This document shows positions 33,773-40,814 of a stretch of 45,970 nucleotides of DNA, piece by piece (the stretch's first letter is position 1; each line of letters starts with the position of its first letter). Location of the stretch: the IMG/VR virus record IMGVR_UViG_3300010885_027340, positions 1-45,970 of that record. The stretch is one strand, 5' to 3'. Source of the DNA: a virus. The translations under genes were made by a program, and so were the position numbers. The notes below the pieces were generated by a model. The model saw only the letters and a program-made list of their open reading frames with translations, ran no database searches and was not told the DNA's origin.

Positions 33773-34473
33773 TGTTAAGATTAAAATTGAGTAACACTAA
33801 GCCATATGTTTGTCAGTTTTGCGGTCATGGGTACACGCAAGAAAAAACACTAATTGTTCATATATGTGAACAGAAGCGTAGACACTTGGCTAAAGATGAA
33901 AAACATGTAAACATAGGATTCCAAACATATAATAGATTCTATCAACTTACACAAAATAGCAAACAACAAAAAATGTACGAGGATTTTAGAAAGAGTCCGT
34001 ATTATAATGCATTTGTTAAATTTGGTAGTTATGTCAACAATGTAAACCCCTTGTACCCAGATCACTACATCGGTTGGGTAGTACGTAGTGGGGTAAAATT
34101 AGATCATTGGTGTAGAGATGCGTTATATGAAAAGTATGTACTTGAATTAATTCATACAGAAAATGTAGAAACTGCGTTACAACGAACAGTTACGCACATG
34201 CAGTCTTGGGCCAATGATAACAACAGCACATGGGATCACTATTTTAAATATGTTAGCACTAATCGAGCCACCTACGATATAAAAGATGGTAAAATAAGTC
34301 CTTGGTTATTATTAAACAGCAGTTCAGGCAAACAGTTGTTAACCTCAATGAGTGATGAACAGCTATCGTCGATAAGTAATGTTATAGACCCCGAAGTATG
34401 GGTTAAAAAATTCAAGAAACAACGGGAAGATGTTGCTCTTGTGAAAGACGTAGTCAAGGAGGCTAACCTATGA
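33772..34473 (+). CDS. Zinc-finger-containing conserved phage protein
   Basis: 233 aa. Near the N-terminus, 'YVCQFCGHGYTQEKTLIVHICEQKRRH' is a C2H2/C2HC-type finger (C-x2-C-x10-H-x-C-x5-H). The rest is helical and aromatic: 'GFQTYNRFYQLTQNSKQQKMYEDFRKSPYYNAFVKFGSYVNNVNPLYPDHYIGWVVRSGVKLDHWC'. I have the impression it is a conserved gene of T4-like cyanophages. It may bind DNA or a polymerase partner. It overlaps the previous stop by one base and the next start by 4 nt. Confidence 0.8.
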   Translation: MLRLKLSNTKPYVCQFCGHGYTQEKTLIVHICEQKRRHLAKDEKHVNIGFQTYNRFYQLTQNSKQQKMYEDFRKSPYYNAFVKFGSYVNNVNPLYPDHYIGWVVRSGVKLDHWCRDALYEKYVLELIHTENVETALQRTVTHMQSWANDNNSTWDHYFKYVSTNRATYDIKDGKISPWLLLNSSSGKQLLTSMSDEQLSSISNVIDPEVWVKKFKKQREDVALVKDVVKEANL

Positions 34474-34652
34474 TTCCTGTAAGTAACGACGATGCAAATA
34501 AGCTCGAAGTACAAGTCATTCTCAGCGAAGATGATGCCGCAGTATATGTAAAACTGACCGGGTTTGAAAACTTAGAGGACGCAGATATGTATGCAAACTA
34601 CTTAGTAGACCGGTTACCCTTGATGTTATTTGAAACAGAAATACTACACTAA
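34470..34652 (+). CDS. Small acidic protein, unknown
   Basis: 60 aa. 'KLEVQVILSEDDAAVYVKLTGFENLEDADMYANYLVDRLPLMLFE' suggests a small alpha/beta fold. AAGGAGG stands at 34456-34462, a near-perfect ribosome-binding site for this start. The end shares one base with the mini-polymerase gene. Close coupling suggests it may act with that protein; there is no direct evidence. Confidence 0.72.
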   Translation: MIPVSNDDANKLEVQVILSEDDAAVYVKLTGFENLEDADMYANYLVDRLPLMLFETEILH

Positions 34653-35230
34653 TGCCAGATATTGATATTGATTTTTTAGATAGAACACAAGCACTTGATG
34701 TTATCAAACATGTGTCTGCGTCTATTAAAGACGGTGGCACTTTTAAAAAGCACAATACTGGAATATATTGTCATTCTATCCCGTACAATCCAGCCGATGG
34801 ATTAGCCGCAATAGATTACAAAGAAGCAGAAGACCGTGGTTACTTCAAGATTGATTTTTTGAATGTAAGCATATATAAAGATATTAGAGATGAAAATCAT
34901 CTAACAACTTTAATGGAGACTGAGCCACTATGGGACCTTTTAGAGCAGGAAGATTTCAGCAGTTTACTTTTTCACGTAAACGGCCATGGATCAATACTAC
35001 GACAGATGAAGCCGACGAGTATACTCCAACTTGCGGCAGTTTCGGCAATGATAAGACCCGCCAAGCGACATTTGATTGGGGAGAATTGGACCACAGTGAT
35101 GGAGACGATCTGGACAAAGCCCGAGGACGGTGAGTACTATTTTAAGAAGGCTCATGCAGTGGCCTATGCTATGGCTATTGCAGTGCAGATGAACTTAATC
35201 TGCGAAAGTATCAGCTACGGCTACAATTAA
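34652..35230 (+). CDS. Miniature PolIII alpha (DnaE/PolC)-like protein
   Basis: 192 aa. Blocks match the C-family polymerase palm and fingers in order: 'PDIDIDF.DR' (residues 2-11) to DnaE 'PDFDVDF.DR'; 'HNTGIY' (34-39) to the 'HAGGVVI' segment; 'GYFKIDFLNV' (63-72) to 'GLVKFDFLGL'; 'LWDLLEQEDFSSLLFHVNGHGSILRQMKP' to '..FQLES.GM..L....P'; 'LAAVSAMIRPA' to 'LIALVALFRPGP'; and 'FKKAHAVAYAMAIAVQMNLI' to '[20 protein letters not shown]'. The three catalytic Asp positions (D5, D7, D68) are kept. PHP, thumb, tau-binding and OB parts of the 1100-residue enzyme are absent. Activity is unknown. It ends in a TTAA shared with the next converging gene. Confidence 0.85.
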   Translation: MPDIDIDFLDRTQALDVIKHVSASIKDGGTFKKHNTGIYCHSIPYNPADGLAAIDYKEAEDRGYFKIDFLNVSIYKDIRDENHLTTLMETEPLWDLLEQEDFSSLLFHVNGHGSILRQMKPTSILQLAAVSAMIRPAKRHLIGENWTTVMETIWTKPEDGEYYFKKAHAVAYAMAIAVQMNLICESISYGYN

Positions 35231-35604
35231 CGTGGCGGCCTTCTAACTAACTGAACACTTTTACGTTTAATTCGTTTAAGTGTTAGATTCATAAGATTAA
35301 CCACAGGTCCGAGAATAAGTTTAACATCTTTGCTGTTGAATGTTTTTATACTATACTTGAATGGTTCAATTTCTTTACGTAGAAAAATATTAATAGGAAC
35401 TTGTCGGTTTGATTCCCACCACCAAGCTTCGCCTAATTCTAATAGAATAGTTTTTTCGTCATCAGTCTTTACGGATTCTAAATCGTAAAAACTTGTAACG
35501 TACTGATCTTGATTTATAACGATACCCACGTATTCAAGTTCACCGTAAGTTAATACGCTGATAAAGGGTAGTTGATTCTCTATGTTGTCTCTTAGTTTAA
35601 CCAT
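35227..35604 (-). CDS. Conserved phage protein, unknown
   Basis: 125 aa. A beta-rich N-terminal part ('FISVLTYGELEYVGIVINQDQYVTSFYDLESVKTDDEKTILLELGEAWWWESNRQVPINIFLRKEIEPFKYSIKTFNSKDVKLILGPVVNLM') resembles a small barrel. The tail is basic ('LKRIKRKSVQLVRRPPR'). I recognise the pattern as a conserved protein of T4-like cyanophages without known role. The start codon abuts the TAAATA box of the opposing gene; no clear promoter of its own is seen. It shares its stop region (TTAA) with the mini-polymerase gene. Confidence 0.8.
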   Translation of the reverse strand: MVKLRDNIENQLPFISVLTYGELEYVGIVINQDQYVTSFYDLESVKTDDEKTILLELGEAWWWESNRQVPINIFLRKEIEPFKYSIKTFNSKDVKLILGPVVNLMNLTLKRIKRKSVQLVRRPPR

Positions 35605-35605
35605 A

Positions 35606-35611
35606 TAAATA
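35606..35611 (+). promoter_or_regulatory. Late-type promoter box TAAATA
   Basis: ATATAAATAG is a full match to the T4 late consensus TATAAATA (35604-35611). The predicted start is near 35617, with GAGGG just downstream serving the ATG at 35633. Confidence 0.75.
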
Positions 35612-35632
35612 GTAGTGAGGGCTTTAATCCAA

Positions 35633-36718
35633 ATGCAAAAAATTTCAAGTTATTTATACCCAAACCGAATAAATGTTGTTGCGGATGTGGCTTTATTTCC
35701 TGTAAGGTGGAAAATTGTGTATCAAAATAATGTAAAAATATATCGTGGCGTAGATAACGTACTAACGCTTGATATTAAAAACTCCGATCAAAAACGTATA
35801 GATATCGACACTATGGATCTTAAAATGTCTATATTCGATGTAAATGGCAGAGATATAGTAACACTGGATGTTACACCTACTGCCACTACCGGATTAGCCA
35901 CAGTAACAGTTCTTCCAGAACATATTGCTAATCTTAGTCCACAATACTTAACATATGTTATCTACAGACAGAATCTAAATACTTCCCTTACTTTATTTTA
36001 CGCAGATACAAATTTTGGCGCACATGGGAAAATGGAAATAGTAGGAACAGCAATACCTGTGTTGACCCCTGAACGATATATTACCTCTTTTTACCCTATA
36101 ACTGACGCAGATGTTCAACCTTACCTAACTACATATTACAGTGATGCAGTAGAGCTAAGACAGCCAAATCATATCTTTAATGATACTGATGATAGTGTAT
36201 TATTAGAATTTAAATTTAACAAATCTAATGCTGTAGTTAATGTGCAGTTTACCAAAGATACAATTATTAATGCATCTACTATCTGGTCAGATGTAATGAG
36301 CTTTGGCGTATTTCCAGAAGACCTCACAGTGACTAAATCAATTGTGTATCCTACGTATAATAAAGAAGTTGCTTGGATGCGAGTTATATTTGAACAAACA
36401 TCATACAACGGACAAGGCGCAACAGTCACAATTGAAAAACGTGCAGCTGGGCTTGGATTTGAATATATATTTTCATCGAACAAGGCTGGAAAAGATTATA
36501 AAGTTGGCGAAACATTTACCATCAGCGACGATCGATTGGGAGGCGGCGGTGCTTGGACATTGGCAGTTGGAGCAGTTGATAAAGTCGGCGGCGTTACTGA
36601 ATGGATACCACAGGCAGAGATGTTAGTAGCAGAAGATGGTCCTGTTATATATAAAAATATACCCGTAAGTGACCCTGCTCGAGCCAGATCTATTGACAAA
36701 GTTATCGTAAGACTGTAA
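35633..36718 (+). CDS. Virion structural protein, cyanophage type
   Basis: 361 aa from the ATG at 35633, which has GAGGG about 10 nt upstream; an in-frame GTG at 35615 would lie before the predicted transcription start. 'SSYLYPNRINVVADVALFPVRWKIVYQNNVKIYRGVDNVLTLDIKNSDQKRIDI' is a conserved start of virion proteins of T4-like cyanophages. The rest is beta-rich with several Ig-like or jelly-roll segments ('TVTIEKRAAGLGFEYIFSSNKAGKDYKVGETFTISDDRLGGGGAWTL'). It has a strong late box, consistent with a structural role, though it stands alone in the replication region. Its 3' end contains the promoter of the primase gene. Confidence 0.82.
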   Translation: MQKISSYLYPNRINVVADVALFPVRWKIVYQNNVKIYRGVDNVLTLDIKNSDQKRIDIDTMDLKMSIFDVNGRDIVTLDVTPTATTGLATVTVLPEHIANLSPQYLTYVIYRQNLNTSLTLFYADTNFGAHGKMEIVGTAIPVLTPERYITSFYPITDADVQPYLTTYYSDAVELRQPNHIFNDTDDSVLLEFKFNKSNAVVNVQFTKDTIINASTIWSDVMSFGVFPEDLTVTKSIVYPTYNKEVAWMRVIFEQTSYNGQGATVTIEKRAAGLGFEYIFSSNKAGKDYKVGETFTISDDRLGGGGAWTLAVGAVDKVGGVTEWIPQAEMLVAEDGPVIYKNIPVSDPARARSIDKVIVRL

Positions 36719-36721
36719 ACT
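36693..36721 (+). promoter_or_regulatory. Sigma70-type promoter, leaderless geometry, for primase
   Basis: Perfect TTGACA (36693-36698) and TAAACT (36716-36721) with a 17-nt spacer. The -10 ends 7 nt before the ATG at 36728. It lies inside the end of the upstream virion gene. Confidence 0.6.
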
Positions 36722-36727
36722 TACTCT

Positions 36728-37705
36728 ATGAGTCTAATCATAGAAACTGTTACAGCATATCTGCCTCCAAAAAGAAAAGCTACACCCAGCGGGTGGATTG
36801 GCTTCAATGCGGTATGCTGTCACCATAATGGTAACTCCCCAGATCAACGCAGTCGTGGCGGCATCATGATAAATGAAGGTGTTAGCTATCACTGTTTTAA
36901 TTGCGGCTTTAAAGCCAGTTGGCAACCTGGTCGTCAAGTCAGTGTAAAATTTAAAAAACTGTTACAGTGGATAAATGTACCCGACACTGTTATATCAAAA
37001 TGCAGTCTTGAAGCATTGCGATTAAAAGAAGACACTGGATATAAAAGCGAAGTAAGTGTAATCCCCACGTTCATTGACAAGGTATTGCCCATGGGAGCAA
37101 AGCCACTATCTGAATGGCTTAAAGATCCACCAGACGATCTGTTGCCAGTGCTGGAATATATGTCAAGCAGAAGTTTATTTGCAGACGATTATAAATTTTA
37201 TTGGACTGACGAAGACGGATTTCAAAATAGAATTATTATTCCGTTCTTCTATAAAGGCACAGTAGTTGGTTATACTGCCCGCTTAATAAGAGATGGTAAA
37301 GTAAAATACATATCTGACCAACAACCTGGCTATGTGTTTAATTTGGACAGTCAGCATTATACACAACAATTTGCATTAGTAACTGAAGGTCCTATAGATG
37401 CAATATGCGTCAATGGATGCGCAGTTATGAGTAATGAAGTAAGCCCGCAACAGATTGCATTACTTAATCAATTACAAAAAGAAATAGTAGTTGTTCCGGA
37501 TAGAGATACAGCAGGTTTAAAACTTGTAAAACAAGCAATAGAGTTAGGCTGGAGTGTTAGTATGCCGGAATGGCCAGATGATGTCAAAGACATAAATGAT
37601 GCCGTGACCAAGTTCGGCAAGCTATATACAATGTGGGCTATTGCATCAGCAATAGAATCAAACTCACTTAAAATACAATTAAGGATGAAAAAATGGGCTG
37701 GTTAA
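36728..37705 (+). CDS. 61: DNA primase, gp61-like
   Basis: 325 aa. The N-terminal zinc site is seen at C30, C31/H32-33 and C56-x2-C59 ('AVCCHHNG', 'YHCFNCGF'), corresponding to the zinc ribbon of DnaG/gp61 primases. The TOPRIM core follows: 'ALVTEGPIDAICVNGCAVMS' (Glu) and 'IVVVPDRDTAGLKLVKQAIELGW' (D.D). It makes RNA primers for lagging-strand synthesis with the gp41 helicase encoded two genes downstream. There is no ribosome-binding site before the ATG. Confidence 0.93.
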   Translation: MSLIIETVTAYLPPKRKATPSGWIGFNAVCCHHNGNSPDQRSRGGIMINEGVSYHCFNCGFKASWQPGRQVSVKFKKLLQWINVPDTVISKCSLEALRLKEDTGYKSEVSVIPTFIDKVLPMGAKPLSEWLKDPPDDLLPVLEYMSSRSLFADDYKFYWTDEDGFQNRIIIPFFYKGTVVGYTARLIRDGKVKYISDQQPGYVFNLDSQHYTQQFALVTEGPIDAICVNGCAVMSNEVSPQQIALLNQLQKEIVVVPDRDTAGLKLVKQAIELGWSVSMPEWPDDVKDINDAVTKFGKLYTMWAIASAIESNSLKIQLRMKKWAG

Positions 37706-37815
37706 TTAAAATTAAACATTGGTTGTTAACACCGTACTATCGTTATCAAGATCGAAAATTTGTTGAAAAGCGTAGGAAAGAAATGCAAGAACACGATCCA
37801 TATATCTACAAATGA
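37693..37815 (+). CDS. 40-residue basic protein
   Basis: ATG at 37693, 40 codons plus TGA: starts 'MGWLIKIKHWLLTPYYRYQD' and continues 'RKFVEKRRKEMQEHDPYIYK'. AAGGA lies 9 nt before the ATG. It overlaps the primase 3' end by 13 nt and shares ATGA with the carbamoyltransferase start. The pattern (hydrophobic aromatic start, basic helix, acidic-aromatic end) and perfect coupling argue it is real. Small genes of this form occur at this place in related phages. Function unknown; possible membrane or helicase/primase accessory peptide. Confidence 0.72.
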   Translation: MGWLIKIKHWLLTPYYRYQDRKFVEKRRKEMQEHDPYIYK

Positions 37816-39278
37816 TTACCTGGGGAATAAGTGCTAACAGTCATGACGCGGCTCTGGCTGTATTCAAAGACCACGAATTAATGTTTGCCAGTCATAGTGA
37901 ACGATTTAGTGGAAAGAAGAATGATGCTGACTTATCTACCAAGTTGGTAGACTATGCTAAACAGTGGGGAAAGCCCGCTGAAATAGTTTGGTATGAAAAG
38001 CCATTAATTAAGACTATACGTCAGTTGTATGCAGGTCAAGGATTTAATCATAGAAGCAATAACATTAAAAGATATCTTAGCCAATGGAATATTTCTGCAC
38101 CTATAAACTATCAATGGCATCACAAGAGCCACGCCGCCGCTGGCTACTATACCAGTCAATTTAGCGAGGCATGTATTGTAGTTATTGATGCCATCGGAGA
38201 GTTTGAAACATTAACTATCTGGAACGGTAGTAACGAAAAACTACAGCAAGTATATAGTCAGCGTTATCCAGATAGTCTTGGTCTATGGTACAGTGCAATG
38301 ACTCAACGCTGCCATCTAAAACCCAATGAAGAAGAATATATTTTAATGGGCATGGCTGCATACGGTGACCCTAATAAGTTATATCTTCGAATGATGGATG
38401 ATTTCTTTGACACCAGTAATAAGACCATTGTTAAACTAAAACAAAATCTGCATCGTGGCTGTAAAGACTGGGCACCCGACTTAACAGTTAATGATACATT
38501 TGATATTGCAGCCGCAGTACAGGCAGTATACGAATATCAATTTGAACAAATACTACGCAACGCTAAGAAATTAACAAACAGCAATAATGTTATAATTATG
38601 GGAGGATGTGCGCTTAATTGTCTTGCCAATCCTATTGCGTACAAGGTGTTTGACAAAGTTTGGATTATGCCAAATCCTGGAGATGCGGGCAGTAGTGTAG
38701 GTGCAGTATTGGCACAAACAGAAAAACGAATACCCTGGGATACCTGCAGTCTTGGCTACAACATCAACCCTAAAGATTCTATAACTGCCATAGTAGACCA
38801 TTTAGAAACTGAAAAAATCTGCGGACTTGCGCAAGGTCGAGCAGAGTTTGGTCCTCGAGCATTTGGCAATAGAAGTTTGTTAGCCGATCCCAGGGGACCT
38901 GAAATAAAGGACAAAGTAAATGCAATTAAACAACGACAACAATTTAGGCCGTTTGCTCCAATTATTTTGGAGGAACTGGCTGATCAGTACTTTGATCTGT
39001 GTGGCAATAGCAGTGATCATAAGTATATGCAGTTCATCAGTAGGTGTAAGGTTCCTGAGTTATTTCCTGCTATCATTCATCGTGACGGTACTTCTCGTGT
39101 ACAAACCGTACCTGCAGATGGCACCAGAATAAGACAATTGCTTGAAGAATGGAATGATCGTACTGGATGCCCTATGCTGTTGAATACCAGTTTAAATATC
39201 AAGGGTCAGCCTATGGTTAATAACACGGACGATGCATTAGCCTTTGAAGAACATTACGATGTTCGAGTCTTTACTTAA
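37812..39278 (+). CDS. Carbamoyltransferase, NodU/CmcH family
   Basis: 488 aa. The N-terminal ASKHA-type domain has 'ISANSHDAALAVFKDHELMFASHSERFSGKK', 'HHKSHAAAGYYTSQF', 'IVVIDAIGEFETLTIW' and 'IIMGGCALNCLANPIAYKVF', typical of Carbam_trans_N. The C-terminal domain has 'GRAEFGPRAFGNRSLLADPR', 'RQQFRPFAPIILEE' and 'GCPMLLNTSLNIKGQPMVNN', the Carbam_trans_C signature. The family moves a carbamoyl group from carbamoyl phosphate (via carbamoyl-adenylate) to a hydroxyl or amine. The gene lies between primase and helicase, so a modified nucleotide is a plausible acceptor, but the sequence does not identify it. Confidence 0.93.
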   Translation: MITWGISANSHDAALAVFKDHELMFASHSERFSGKKNDADLSTKLVDYAKQWGKPAEIVWYEKPLIKTIRQLYAGQGFNHRSNNIKRYLSQWNISAPINYQWHHKSHAAAGYYTSQFSEACIVVIDAIGEFETLTIWNGSNEKLQQVYSQRYPDSLGLWYSAMTQRCHLKPNEEEYILMGMAAYGDPNKLYLRMMDDFFDTSNKTIVKLKQNLHRGCKDWAPDLTVNDTFDIAAAVQAVYEYQFEQILRNAKKLTNSNNVIIMGGCALNCLANPIAYKVFDKVWIMPNPGDAGSSVGAVLAQTEKRIPWDTCSLGYNINPKDSITAIVDHLETEKICGLAQGRAEFGPRAFGNRSLLADPRGPEIKDKVNAIKQRQQFRPFAPIILEELADQYFDLCGNSSDHKYMQFISRCKVPELFPAIIHRDGTSRVQTVPADGTRIRQLLEEWNDRTGCPMLLNTSLNIKGQPMVNNTDDALAFEEHYDVRVFT

Positions 39279-39298
39279 CTCAAAAAATACTGTATAAT
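39270..39298 (+). promoter_or_regulatory. Sigma70-type promoter, leaderless geometry, for gp41
   Basis: TTTACT (39270-39275) and a perfect TATAAT (39293-39298) with a 17-nt spacer. The -10 ends 7 nt before the ATG at 39305; no ribosome-binding site is present. Confidence 0.65.
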
Positions 39299-39304
39299 TA
39301 TAAT

Positions 39305-40789
39305 ATGACAACAAGACAAAACGCAGATTACGGATACGATATACAAAAGCTATATCTTGAGATGATGCTTGGAGACGCAGAAACATTTGTGCGATGCCAG
39401 GGCATTTGGGATGACACATTGTTTGATCGAAAGCTACAGCCAGCCGCCAAGTTCTTTAAGGCATACGTAGATGAACACTCTATTATACCCACTGCTGATA
39501 TTATTAATGCAGCCACAGTGAGTAACTTTAAAGTTCCAGAAGGTTTACAAGAAGCACACTATGATTGGTTGTTAACAGACTTTGAAACATTTATTAGACA
39601 TAAAGGTCTTGAGAAAGCTATTCTTGAAGCTGCCGACATGTTGGAAAAAGGTGAGTACGGCACAGTTGAAGATAAGATTAAAAAAGCTGTGCAAATTGGT
39701 TTACAAAAAGACATGGGTACAGATTACTTTGCTGACCCCAGAGCTCGATTAATGAAGATCAAAGATAAAAATGGACAGTTGTCAACAGGCTGGGAAGCAC
39801 TTGATCAAAAGTTATTTGGTGGATTTAATCGCGGCGAGTTGAATATTTTTGCAGGTGGTTCAGGTGCAGGTAAATCGTTGTTCCTTGCTAACCTTGGTGT
39901 TAACTATGCGTTATCGGGTATGAATGTAATCTACCTAACACTTGAATTGAGTGAGGAACTTGTGTCGATGCGTATCGACTCTATGGTCACTGGAATTCCA
40001 ACTCGAGAAGTGTTTAAGCAAATCGACGAAGTTGAGATGAAGGTTAGAGTCATCGGTAAGAAGTCTGGTAGTATGCAGATCAAATATATGCCCAGCGGTA
40101 AAACTGCCAACGATGTACGTGCATATCTAAAAGAATATGAAGTAAAGACAAATAAAAAATGCGATGTATTATTAGTTGACTATCTTGACTTGCTAATGCC
40201 TGCAGGACAAAAGATTTCAGCAGAAAACTTGTTCATCAAAGACAAGTATGTGTCAGAAGAATTGCGTAACTTGGCTATGGAAAAACAATGTATCTTTGTT
40301 ACTGCGGCACAGTTAAATCGTGGTGCTGTAGAAGAAGTTGAGTTTGATCATAGTCATATCTCAGGCGGATTAAGTAAGATTCAAACAGCAGATAACGTGT
40401 TTGGTATATTTACCAGTCGTGCTATGCGTGAGCGTGGCAAGTATCAAATCCAGCTGATGAAGACACGTAGTAGCAGTGGTGTTGGTATGAAAATTGATCT
40501 AAACTTTGATGTAGATACTCTGCGTATTACTAACAGTGATGAACAAAGCGAGGACGCAGGTCCCGGGTCAGTATCGCGTGGTAGTCAGATTATTAACGAT
40601 CTTAAACGTAATAGCACAGTAGGCGAATTTCAAAAGGCACAGCCTAAAGAAGGGTTTGATCCGTTTAATCCTGCACCTAATGCAGGGCGGGATAATCCCA
40701 CAGAAGGCATGATTGTTAAGCCTTCGGCAGCCAAAGTTGAAAGTACTAAACTACGACAATTATTGAATAATTTACCTGAGAATCTCTGA
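39305..40789 (+). CDS. 41: Replicative DNA helicase, gp41-like
   Basis: 494 aa. DnaB-type RecA fold: 'LSTGWEALDQKLFGGFNRGELNIFAGGSGAGKS' with Walker A, 'MNVIYLTLELSEELVSMRIDSM', Walker B 'CDVLLVDYLDLL', and 'IFVTAAQLNR' with 'ISGGLSKIQTADNVFGI' for the later motifs. A helical N-terminal domain precedes it ('LYLEMMLGDAETFVRCQGIWDDTLFDRKLQPAAKFFKAYV'). It is the hexameric fork helicase that partners with the gp61 primase. It has its own sigma70-type promoter with leaderless geometry. The stop is followed directly by a late-type box. Confidence 0.95.
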   Translation: MTTRQNADYGYDIQKLYLEMMLGDAETFVRCQGIWDDTLFDRKLQPAAKFFKAYVDEHSIIPTADIINAATVSNFKVPEGLQEAHYDWLLTDFETFIRHKGLEKAILEAADMLEKGEYGTVEDKIKKAVQIGLQKDMGTDYFADPRARLMKIKDKNGQLSTGWEALDQKLFGGFNRGELNIFAGGSGAGKSLFLANLGVNYALSGMNVIYLTLELSEELVSMRIDSMVTGIPTREVFKQIDEVEMKVRVIGKKSGSMQIKYMPSGKTANDVRAYLKEYEVKTNKKCDVLLVDYLDLLMPAGQKISAENLFIKDKYVSEELRNLAMEKQCIFVTAAQLNRGAVEEVEFDHSHISGGLSKIQTADNVFGIFTSRAMRERGKYQIQLMKTRSSSGVGMKIDLNFDVDTLRITNSDEQSEDAGPGSVSRGSQIINDLKRNSTVGEFQKAQPKEGFDPFNPAPNAGRDNPTEGMIVKPSAAKVESTKLRQLLNNLPENL

Positions 40790-40795
40790 TAAATA
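40790..40795 (+). promoter_or_regulatory. Late-type promoter box TAAATA after gp41
   Basis: GATAAATA overlaps the gp41 stop codon. The predicted start is near 40801, and GAGGG (40804-40808) precedes the ATG at 40815. Confidence 0.6.
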
Positions 40796-40814
40796 TCTTA
40801 TCGAGGGTTGGTAA

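Noticed and set aside
34930-35133. Plus-strand ORF of 67 aa within the mini-polymerase gene
   Set aside because: Different frame from the gene that carries all polymerase motifs; no start signal.
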